The position numbers and the translations under genes were made by a program. Under the pieces are notes generated by a model that saw only the letters and a program-made list of their open reading frames with translations, was not told the DNA's origin and ran no database searches. This document shows positions 21,885 to 31,638 of a stretch of DNA of 64,000 nucleotides, piece after piece; within the stretch, counting starts at the first letter, position 1; each line of letters opens with the position of its first letter. The DNA comes from Mactra quadrangularis (taxonomy: Eukaryota; Mollusca; Bivalvia; Venerida; Mactridae). Location: assembly GCA_025267735.1 (NCBI GenBank), contig CM046311.1, forward strand, positions 28,563,399 to 28,627,398, given 5' to 3'.

Positions 21885-22168
21885 TTATCCAAATATACAA
21901 CAGTTATCAACAACATCGGTTCCAGCAAGTTTAGATTTAAATATTTCTACAAATCTATTCACACTGGCCATAGATAAAGATCCATAGTTCATGGCGTCTT
22001 GGACTTGACGTATCCATCTTCTTATACTATCTTGTGTCACGTGACCTTTGTCCACAGCATCTAGAATATTCCTCAGTAACATCGTACCACTGATTTCATC
22101 CTCATCATCACCAATAGATGGTATCAACACATCAGCTACCTCAGTTTTTTTATTGTTGGATCTCCATA
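21885..22168 (-). CDS. Exon 2 of a small secreted protein gene ending CCIFG
   Basis: The acceptor TATTTTCAG ends at 22169. The exon enters in phase 1 and completes the codon begun by exon 1 (24055-24118), giving a predicted protein of about 115 residues. After the signal peptide come a basic stretch (WRSNNKK), an acidic stretch (IGDDEDEIS), an amphipathic segment (LLRNILDAVDKG), then two repeats of about 21 residues (GHVTQDSIRRWIRQVQDAM and GSLSMASVNRFVEIFKSKL), and the C-terminus VVDNCCIFG before TAA. The only cysteines of the mature chain are the adjacent pair near the end. The terminal Gly could serve as an amide donor in a secretory peptide. CIFG also resembles a CaaX box, but a secretory route makes prenylation unlikely. 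Its closest visible relative is the exon at 1452-1738. Function is unknown to me. Confidence 0.82.
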
Positions 22169-22210
22169 CTGAAAATACAAGTTGAGAAGCTTATTAAATT
22201 CATGCCAGTC

Positions 22211-22510
22211 GCCAGGCTAGCTCAGTTGGTAGCACGCAATTCTACCTATCAAGAGGTTGTTGGTTCGATTCCCGGGCGGGGCATACTTTCATGGAGCTTG
22301 ATCATGAATTTCTTTTGCGGACATTCTCTCTCCTACTGAAGGGAAGTTGTCAGTCACTGACGAAAGTATGCGCCTAGTAATTGGTTAACAGCTTAATCCA
22401 GATATTTAGCCTTTCCAGGAACAGTACGTGAGTAGGTTGACTGACCACCGTTATATGACCTATACAATATATTGTTACGGCATCAAACCCAACAAACAAA
22501 CAAACAAACA
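22211..22510 (+). repeat. tRNA-derived SINE, family A, with intact tRNA-like head
   Basis: The head has TAGCTCAGTTGGTAGCACGC (A-box region) and GGTTCGATTCCCGGGCGGGG (B-box region). The body then reads TCAGTCACTGACGAAAGTAT, GTTAACAGCTTAATCCAG and CCTTTCCAGGAACAGT, and it ends in a (CAAA)n tail. The shared body and simple tail show it is a SINE in the intron of the secreted-protein gene, on the opposite strand to it, not a tRNA gene. Confidence 0.88.
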
Positions 22511-23092
22511 TGTTAACATCATTTTCAAACCCAGTGGTTTTCAAGTTTCTCGATACAAGCTTGTGAATCTTGATGACTTCGAGGTACGAAAATGTGTTTA
22601 TTAAAATTGAAAGGTCGGTGAGATGATTTTATTTGTAATGTAACTAATTCATTTACTGAAATAATTGTTAAGCCAGGCCCACATTTAACAATATGTTTCG
22701 AACAAAATCACGTAAGTGGATTCATGGATTATTTGCGTTTTAATTAGTAGCCACTTTTAAATCCTGTTGATAAACACATTTTGCTTAAACTATTTATATT
22801 TCAGAGAACATCCGTAGCTTAAAAATTATGCAATGAGCTTTGGTTTAGATATTGCATTTCAGTGGTAGTGTAGTTTGATCGGAAACGTGCCCCGAGCACA
22901 CCTATTATGTCACACTGAACAAAACCTGTACACTCAAATCAAGCAAACTTAGGATTGTTCACTAAACTGGCCTAATAATCAACTCATAGAATCAAGCCAA
23001 ATGTACACGATCTGCATGCAGCCCAATGCTGGACAAATAGATGGTAAAAATGACACCATAATTTATAGACCCATTCATTTTTCTTATGCCTG
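22511..23092. other. Intronic, no feature recognised
   Basis: Part of the intron of the minus-strand secreted-protein gene. No coding or repeat structure stands out. Confidence 0.3.
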
Positions 23093-23427
23093 AGTCCCAT
23101 AAATCGTGGCTCGTAGCGGACCCGTACGGGCAGACAGCCGTAGGTCGTGGGAAGCCTTGCGTATTAAGGTGACGGTTCGCACATGGCACAAAACAAGACA
23201 TCCATACAGAGCCGTAGCTGGAAGATATGCAAGTAATCCATACTCGGCCACGTTTGTTTCACGACTTGACTTAGAAACTGATACATGTATCCATGGCTCA
23301 TCTCACGGACCCTTGTAAAAAGGTAACAGTCCGTACGGGCACGCAAAAGTTCGTACGGGTCCTTGCGGAGCTTGATCGCACGGCGCCCGTACGGTGCCCT
23401 CACGGCTATTTTTTTGTTTATGGGACT
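23093..23427. repeat. MITE rich in CCGTACGGG palindromes
   Basis: AGTCCCATAAA at 23093-23103 is inverted at 23417-23427. Inside, CCCGTACGGGC, CGTACGGGTCC and CCCGTACGGTG recur in both orientations, giving a local GC content well above the surroundings. The short open frames on both strands here are by-products. It lies in the intron of the secreted-protein gene. Confidence 0.7.
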
Positions 23428-24054
23428 GTAGCTTTAGACAAAAACAATTCTAGTAGTTTCAGAATTAACAAAAAAAGTAAATATATACATCGTGTGTTTA
23501 CAAATACTAATAATTAAAATACTACAAGTATATAGATAATAACAACCACACAACCACATAGATGTTAATGGACAATACATGTATAAAACATTCTTATAGG
23601 GTTCCTCTCATACAGCATGATGATAAATAAGTCGAATAAGAATTTCTTGATTATTTTGTCATGGATTTGCTTTCCTCAAAATCAAACACGAAAATTTCAT
23701 ATACGTTTAATTTTTTTAATCGTTTTTTTGTTTCACCACCGCAAACCTTCATCTACATTTGCGCTTTCATTGGTCAGATAACTATTAACTGTATAATTAC
23801 TCGGATGTTGCAGATGCGTAATTTCTAAGTATTTGAAAATTAAAATAAACAACATTTAAAGCTAGTAAAATTTGACCTGAGGCAGAAAAAAGAACATTAT
23901 ACAATCCATATGCATATAATAAGTCAGTGAAAGTGATATAGTTACAGGGTAGTGTATTGTACATATATCACTCAGTCTTAGGTCAACATGCAACATATGG
24001 TCAACTATACATATTATCAAAAAATATTTATCATAATTATAGTGCTTTATTTAC

Positions 24055-24118
24055 CTGGACTTCCCGCCACAATGGTTGCCATGCAAGCAAACATCGTCCA
24101 TATTAAAATACTCGTCAT
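24055..24118 (-). CDS. Exon 1 of the CCIFG secreted protein: signal peptide
   Basis: ATG at 24118 in a good context (GAA before ATG, A after). The exon encodes MTSILIWTMFACMATIVAGS then Pro and the first base of the next codon, followed by the donor G|GTAAAT. It is a short N-terminus, a hydrophobic core and small residues (A-G-S) at the expected signal-peptidase site. Phase 1 matches exon 2 exactly. The intron (22169-24054) holds a family A SINE and a GC-richer MITE. I did not identify a promoter with confidence. An additional small exon inside the intron cannot be excluded. Confidence 0.78.
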
Positions 24119-24691
24119 TTCAGTGCCTGTGTTATTGTATATTCCAAATAAATCTTCGTGACGAGGAGTAAGAATGATCACTTACCCACGCTCTATACAT
24201 GATAAACTTAAATGATGAGACAACTTTCATCCAACATTCTTTTAACATTATAATACCTAAGGGAGATAATCCAATTTTCTGACCGAATTTCATTCGTTAA
24301 AAATCGGAAATATCCGTGTGTATTTTTTTCATCGTAAAATACACTATTGCGAAGCATGAAAGCCGAAATAATCTGATTAAAAACCATAACTCGTATAGAG
24401 ACGGGTATAGTCGTATACCATCGTAAAATCCACGATTGCGAAGCATAATAGCCATGGTTATCAATGTTGGACAGATTTTATCTTAAAGTAAAATTGCATC
24501 GTGAAACTGGCTAATTTAATTTAACGGGTGCATACAGTCAACACTGTTTTACGAGCTCCAGAAAAAGAAAAAAACAAAAAAGGACAACATGGTCGCGTCA
24601 TAAATTTAGTCAGAAGTAAATTCAAGTCGGGTGAGATTGTTTGTGTCAATATACCTTTTCAATATTTAGACAATGTCCAGAGCATCTAAAG

Positions 24692-27600
24692 TTAGATAAT
24701 GCTTTTTGTATATGTATGGTAATCTATAGAAAGATACCGCTCAACATTTAACATAGTTTTGAATTCTCTGTAATAGATAGTTTTATGAGAATTTTCAATC
24801 CTCTCCCTTAAATTTTGCCATGAACAGTCTTTAAGCCTTGACTTAAACATTGTCGTAAACCTAACAACATCACCTACTTCATTGGCAAGCCAGGCGTATC
24901 CAAACCCAAACTTAAACAATACGTTCTTTACGTGGGTTGCCCAGGTTATTCTCCCAACATTGTCTAGCGAGCGTAGCATGATATATGTCTGTTTAGGGTA
25001 CCTATTATTAGGCATATTTGTTAGTTTTGCCCAGTATTTTATACATCTAGTCATGTAAACAATAATCAGAGGTAAGCGTCCACATTCACTGAGAGCGGTA
25101 AAGTTTGGTACAGTTCTGCCTAGACAACAGATACGTTTACAAAATTTATATTGTACATGTACTTTTTCAATGTGTTCTGAATATTGATATCCCCATATCT
25201 CCGAGCTATAACATAGTATAGGAACAACAATAGTGTCAAATAATTTCAAAGCTTCTTTAGCATAAAAGTAACCAAATTGTCTCTGATATTTAAGTATATT
25301 ACATACAGTTTTTGATGCTTGTTTAGCTAATGTTTCTTTCGTTTTGCTCCAAGATAATGTTGATGTAAAATAAGCTCCGAGACATCTATACAGTGGAACA
25401 ACTTCTATATATTGACCACGAAATTTCCATTGTTCACACGACCTAATGACACCACCATTTCTAAACACCATTATTTTTTATTTATTTAGGTTTAAGTTCA
25501 TGCCAGTTTCTGAACAGAATTCATCTATACAATTGATTTGTCTCTGGAGTTTCGATACAGTGTCAGCCACACCTGATACGTCATCAGCGAACATTAAAGC
25601 ATATAATTCGTCGATATCATTACTGATGAATATCCCAGGCCCACAATGTTGTTTTAAAGGAGTCACTAAGTCGTTGATGAACAATGAAAATATTATGGGA
25701 GAGCTAACACAACCTTGTCGAGTACCGATGTTACATTGAAAGAATTGAGTTAAACTACCATTTACCTTGACACAAGATTTTAACTGACTGTACATAGATA
25801 CATAAATGTTTAGAAATTTACCCCTAATACCATTTCGGGTTAGACATGACCATAGTTTACTATGCATACAACCATCAAAGGCTTTCAAAAAATCAATATA
25901 AAAACATAACATCGTCCTTTGCGTTTACTCAAGTATTTCTGTAAGACACCTTGCAAGGTAAATATATTGTCCGTAGTTGAGTATTGTGCTCGAAACCCAG
26001 CCTTAGACTCATCTATAAGAATATTGGATTCACACCGCGCTGTCAATCGTCTTGTAAGTATATGTGTGAATATTTTACTTATTGAATTGATAAGGGATAA
26101 AGCCCTAAAATTATTGGGATCGGACCTAGTTGATTTTTTATGAACAGGTACGATGATACTTCACTCCATTCTGATGGAAATGTTCCACGATCATACACTG
26201 TATTAAATAATAAATGTAAGTAAGGTAATATAATACGCGGAAAACCCGAGCGGGGCCGAAGGCCCGCGAGGGCTTTGAGCGCTTTTAGACAACGTGTATG
26301 ACGTACGTTAATTCTTTAAAATTGAAAAAAAACGATAAAATTAATGAAAAATATATAGTCCTATGAGTTTGAAAAACGTCTCCAGTATATGGGGGCCGCC
26401 GTTTTCATCAATTTCATTAGACGCTTAATCAAACATCTGCTAATCAAGATTAAAGACGCTCTATAGAAAACTGCACTACAAGCGTTCAACGATTCGGATC
26501 AATTAATGCAGCAACTGGCGGCTTTTCATTGGATAAAAATATTGGCAGCTTACTCGTGGCCTTTTCCGCTTACAAAATAATTTCAAATGTGCTTTTTTAC
26601 GATTATTATTCCAAGATAACAATCCAAAATATATTTGGTCGTTTTATTCGTTCGTTTCCTCATTGAAGTATTTTTTATGACTTTTTACATTGGAAATACT
26701 TACCAACGCACCGTTCATGACGTCGCTAAGAGACGTTCATGATAAAAACCGGCACGTTTCCGTAACTTAACGTTACGGAAAGAGGAAAACAATTCTATCT
26801 TTATAAATGAATGTTTTATCGAGGCTTTTTATCTTCATCTCTATTCATAAGATAATATGTACATTGAATATGTACAATACATTTCTTTCAGAATTGAAAT
26901 ATGATTCCGACATAAAAGAATGAAATGTTGTCTGATTTTTCTGAATGCAATAAATTACGCAGTTATCTCCCCTAGCTTATCTAATTAATAGGCCCTCAAA
27001 CAAAATATCTTTTCCCTATTTTATTTTGCCAAAGTAACAATCTTATTTTATTATTTTTAAGTAATACATGTAAGTCTGTTTTCCGCGCCATAGGTAGCAC
27101 CTAAGTTCATATTATCAATAGTGCATTTGACATCTCAATGCATAAGCCATCAGGACCAGGCGCTTTAATTGTTATCATGTAAAGACATCACACTCTAGAT
27201 CTAATTTCATCCATTGATATTGGTAAATTTAAGTCATCGGGATTTGTCTTCCTTGTCATGTTATCAAAGGTACCTGATTGTTCTAAATCGTCTATGTCGC
27301 GATTGAATAGATCCTGGAAATATGAGAACCACTCACTACAACTTATAGAATTGTCTACTGATTGTTAACTTGGTACAGCGTTTGTAAAAGACTTGAGTTT
27401 TTTCCAGAACGATTTATGATCACAATTTACTAGCTCAGTTCGTCTTTGTTTCTCAAGTGCAAGCTTTTTGGTTGAACACAATGATTTGCATTGTTTTTTC
27501 AATGACATATACTGTTCAAAGTCTATATTTTGGTTAGAAGATCTAAATTTTCTTAGAGCCTTATATTTATTGTGTTTCATGGAAGAACACTCGTCATCCC

Positions 27601-27860
27601 ACCAGTCTGGTTGATCAGATGACTTAGTATGGCTCCATCAGGGATTTCGTTTCATTCGAGCACCAGCTTGCATATATATGGAGTTAAAGTCTGTCAATTT
27701 ATCAACAGATATAGTGAATGATTAAAATTAACTAGTGACCGCTTGCTCAGGTTTAAATGTACTTACATTGCATCGTGAAAATACTGACTGATTAAAGAAT
27801 GCGTGATACATGTATTGCATACCAAACTCTGATAAAAACCCTTTTTGATGCGCATTTGTG
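24692..27860 (-). pseudogene. Degraded LINE (non-LTR retrotransposon), linker and reverse transcriptase
   Basis: Read minus from about 27.86 kb: linker segments with DWWDDECSSMKHNKYKALRK and DHKSFWKKLKSF; then FSYFQDLFNRD; KAPGPDG, a motif typical of the N-terminal part of LINE reverse transcriptases; VYDRGTFPSEW; KSTRSDPNNFRALSLIN in shifted frames; SKAGFRAQYSTTDNIF; FLKAFD; GTRQGCVSSPIIFSLFINDL; and FADDV carrying the catalytic aspartates. After one in-frame stop (TAA, 25478) comes the C-terminal region with LCYSSEIWGYQYSEHIEKV. Several frameshifts and stops and an inserted element (26230-27092) show it is dead. The endonuclease domain was not recognised, so the copy is probably 5'-truncated. 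I do not assign a clade. Confidence 0.9.
26230..27092. mobile_element. Element inserted in the LINE, short GCGGAAAAC terminal repeats
   Basis: CGCGGAAAAC near 26236 pairs with GTTTTCCGCG near 27080, and LINE coding sequence continues on both sides (KAPGPDG side and VYDRGTFPSEW side). The left end has a GC-rich palindromic patch (GGGGCCGAAGGCCCGCG). The interior includes GTAACTTAACGTTACGG palindromes and has no ORF. Exact ends and a target duplication could not be fixed because the host LINE is itself degraded. Confidence 0.55.
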
Positions 27861-28644
27861 TCATGGTCGCTACACGTGTTTAATAAAACATGAGTAGAAC
27901 ACGTGTGTTATATTTTACAAATACAGCTAGTGTATACTAATTGCAATTTCTAAAATTGAGATTTGTTTCAGATGAAATGTTTGAATTCTCATATACATTA
28001 TGTTATAACCATCAATCGTCAATATCAACAAGGCAACCTCGGTTAATGTTCATGTCATGTAGAGCCTAGCTTAAACGACTCTTTGATAAAGTGGATAAGA
28101 GTTTTCCTGACAGGAAAGTCTCTGTGGGACAATCAGATGGTATGGTGGTAGCGTAGATGAGTATTGACTTTAATGTGACCATTCTGTCTGTGAAAATCTA
28201 ATTTAATTTGATTGGTCAGAGCAGAACTAGTCTAACTACGTGTGTATAAAGAAAGATGTAGTTTTGAGGTGACCCATTAAAATCTGTAATCTAACTGTAC
28301 TATTATGGTCACTAGGAGTGATGACCACTGGGCATGGAATGATTGACCATAGTTGACCGAAATTTAGACAAGATTTATATAAAACAACGTTTGTAGTATG
28401 ATAATACTTAACATTGAACTTTTGTAGAAACATAGAAAATAGTTGGTCAGTAAACCAGGGCAAGCACACACATGGATGTTTGATGTGTTTACTATATACG
28501 TGAACGTTATTGACATCACAGGTGGTTGTAGCCACTCTTTGTACGAATATCAGTAACATATATCCTAGAACGCTGGCGTAGTATCTCTTGACTTCGAACA
28601 GGGGGTCACGCTTAGGTCACCTAGTCATTCTGTCTATCCATCAA
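27861..28644. other. No gene recognised
   Basis: The minus-strand open frame at 28236-28559 (107 codons) starts at ATG and has varied composition, but shows no known motif and no clear splice partner. It could be upstream LINE sequence or chance, and I do not call it. Confidence 0.3.
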
Positions 28645-29130
28645 TTTGTCTGGTTCCCAGTCGTACTTTGTCTGGTAAAGGTACGTCAGGCAAAACAGAA
28701 AAATGGCGGCGCCAGATGTATTGTACAAGGTATCGGATACTTAGGTTTTAAATGAAAAGTTCGAATTATGAAGGATTAAATAAAAAAAAACTTATTTAAA
28801 TAATTACTGTGAACACATTATTTTTACTCGTTCGGTTACATCTATGTTAAATAAAGTACAATAAATCCGAAATTCTAACGAGGCTATTCAACGTCAGAAT
28901 AGTGCCCACTTTGAAGACATGTTTTTTGGTTAATCGTTCGCTAGATTTAGATGTAAAAATAACAGTCGACTTCGAATGACCTATGTGGTACTGAATTCCT
29001 ACCAAATTTCTCATCGTCAGAAAATGTTCATGAAAAATGAAGAAAAAAGTAACAGAAAATTTTGTAACCTGAAGGCGCCGTCGTTATTGTAATTTGCCTA
29101 ACCCAATAACGATAGGGGCAAGAAGTAAAC
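28645..29130. repeat. Dispersed repeat D, copy 1
   Basis: Starts GTCTGGTTCCCAGTCGTACT, followed by AAAGGTACGTCAGGCAAA. Further landmarks CCGAAATTCTAACGAG, GTCAG-AAATGTTCATG, TGCCTAACCCAATAACGAT and GGGGCAAG-AGTA appear in the same order and orientation at 34152-34620. It is non-coding with approximate limits. Confidence 0.7.
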
Positions 29131-30016
29131 CTGACCAATGTATGACTTTTTTCTCGGCGAAGTACTGTTATTAGCATCTAAAGTTTTGAATTTCAATTTT
29201 TACATCGATCGGTGTCGAAGTGTTTTTGGGTCAAAGTGTTTCTATAAAACTCTTGGGGTCGAAATGTCTTGGACCCGAAAAGTCTTGTATAGATAGTATA
29301 ACGGCAAAGGTCAGCTTGACTTGACCCGAGTGAAATCGGGTTCAAGCCATATTGACTTCGAACAGTCTAGTAATATACAATTTCAGTCACAATGCATGTA
29401 GTACTGAATGAGGTTGTAAGCGGCCATTGGTATTCATGAACGTGATGTACATTAACCTGTGGCTAGAATATCTTATCTAAAGATTTCTTGTTTACCTAGT
29501 ACAGTCACTGTCTCACTATCTAATATATTCAATGTTGTCCACTTGTATCATGCATGCTTATAATGATGCCAAGGTTGTTCATGTTTAAAATTGACTTTCC
29601 GAGAGAATGAGAGTTCAAGCTATTACTAAAATTGCAGCGGCGTAGACACTACCGATGGCATTGCTTGTGAGGTTAAAGTTTTTATAAAGTCTTATATCTT
29701 CCACGCTATCCATAATGTTTGACCGAAGTTGGTATACTTATTTTCTGTTAATTCATTGACCTCACAGTTAAGGGACACAACTCTGAATGAATTGTTTTGG
29801 AGTTGTGCGAAGTGTCACCTAGCCTCTCAGGTCAACATGATCAAGGTGTTATATACATATATGTTGCATGTGTATTCATAGAACATCACCATTGCTGAAA
29901 GTGGAAAATTTTAGAAAAAAATACTGGCAGCCTACTTTCAAATTACTGATATGCATGTATATAGATTTCGCTAGATTAAACAAGAGTTTTAATGTATTCA
30001 TAGCTATACTTAAATC
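29131..30016. other. No gene recognised
   Basis: AT-rich DNA with no convincing exon, RNA gene or inverted-repeat element. Confidence 0.3.
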
Positions 30017-30213
30017 AGCCCCGTGTTCAGTAACTACTGTTCGCTAACGTTACGGGTAAGGGAGAACTCAACCCGAAGACAACTCAAAAGTTGGGACAAC
30101 CCAATCCGATAGTAGGAGATTGAGTTGTCTCGGGTTGAGTTGTCTATTGGTTGAGTAGTTCCGACACTTCCATTACGGAACGTTTTGGAACGTTCAGGGT
30201 AACTGAACACGCT
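30017..30213. repeat. MITE with CCCGTGTTCAGTAAC termini, copy 2
   Basis: The left end CCCGTGTTCAGTAAC (30019) and right end GTAACTGAACACG (30199) are inverted. Internal arms GACAACTCAA and TTGAGTTGTC form a hairpin, and AACGTTACGG / CCGTAACGTT-like words lie next to the ends. It matches the family member at 3145-3350. Confidence 0.75.
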
Positions 30214-31536
30214 GCAGTATTAATACTGATAATTTTAACCAACGCATCGCTGGGGTATTCATAGCTTCATATCTGAATTCAACTATTTTAGAAATTGTGT
30301 TCCTTATTGAAAGATACAAAAGTACACGTTGTTAAGAAACATAGACGTTGTTTACATTTTATTTAATCTACGCATTAACTGTTTATAAGTATCTTAAACT
30401 ATTCTATATATGAAACAAACAGCTTCCTGTTAAAATGTTAAACAATGAAATCGTTACAGATAAGTAATGTCTAAACTCCTAAAGTTGTTTTTTTAAATTG
30501 TTTTGGGTTAAGTTTCCTCACAATTGCAACACAAGTCAAATTCCGGAAGAAGGTCCGTGTGCAGAAAAACGTGTACCTTTTTATTTATTTGGGTTATTAG
30601 CCCAAACAAAATATGTCTACCGTAGAGCCAGCCTCTATCATTCCATCAGTACGGAATCCGCAAATAGTTCAGACAGTACATACATTTGTATAGCAATTCA
30701 AACAGAAAATCTTCCATTACAGTATTAGACTAGGAAAGACACAAACCATGTATATATACGAAGCCTCTAATGTGACTTTTGAAAAACAATTATAGTAGTT
30801 CGTTTTTCACTACGTATTATGAATCGTTTTACGGTACAAAAATTTTATTGCGAATTTATATTTCAAGAAGACTAAATACTATTAATAAACAATGTCACAA
30901 ATGTCAAATTGGAGCTCCGTAGCAACCAGAATTCGTCGTTCTTCAAAATTTGCTGTGGTCATAAGTAGGTTTTATTAGGGGAATTCTTCCTCGCATGATA
31001 GATACAAATATATTAAGACAGCAAGATAACATTCCGGAAACGTACGATAATACATACGCCATCATTAGACCGTTATTGACAAACATTTAGAATTTTCCTT
31101 ACAAATTTCCCCGACTAAAACAGTTTCATATAGTTTCACCGAGTCATATTGTATAACGGTGAATGTGAAGGACACTCAAGTCTGAATTTTTCAACTTTAG
31201 TAAGGTACAATGACCGATATCTTGTAGTTAATGCTACAACACTACATTATATATATGTAATAAGTGCTCATGTGATCATTTATTTGTGAATTTAATAAAA
31301 TCACCTATTTAGTAAGAAGACAGTGTTACTTCAGAAATGGTAATTATTTGATTCGGAATCTTCTGAAACTTGGACGATATTCCGGGCTCAATGCTTGAAA
31401 GACAATCTTATAAAAAACACAAATGTAGGTTCTAAAAGGTATTTGCATTCAGAACTTTTTGCCGATTTTTCACGTAGGCCCTAAGTTCTGAAACCTTTCC
31501 TTTTACTTTCTTACTTCCCTTGTAGTACGATAGTAA
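30214..31536. other. No gene recognised
   Basis: Only short open frames without motifs. No repeats were noted. Confidence 0.3.
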
Positions 31537-31638
31537 GATGTTCTGATGCTTCTCGAGAATGATAAGTTTGTAATTCCATTCCCTCCAAAGAGTGCGGACA
31601 TGAATCCGATTGATAATGTTGCGAAAAGACAAGTTTAA
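31537..31638 (+). pseudogene. Tc1/mariner-like transposase remnant
   Basis: A frame of 34 codons reads LLENDKFVIPFPPKSADMNP followed by IDNV. This matches the well-known Tc1-type block around the third catalytic acidic residue (pattern PA-SPD-NPIENVW), here with Asp where Tc1 elements usually have Glu. A stop follows at once, and downstream only scattered traces (SMRCRCRSCQ) of the C-terminus remain. The larger minus-strand open frame at 31432-31740 is its shadow. First and second catalytic residues are not identifiable. Confidence 0.7.

Noticed and set aside
22211..22285. A genuine tRNA gene
   Set aside because: The tRNA-like head is continuous with a body and (CAAA)n tail shared by other dispersed copies, so it is a SINE.
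28236..28559. 107-codon minus-strand ORF as a gene
   Set aside because: It has no recognised motif, splice signals or relatives in the window. Left uncalled.
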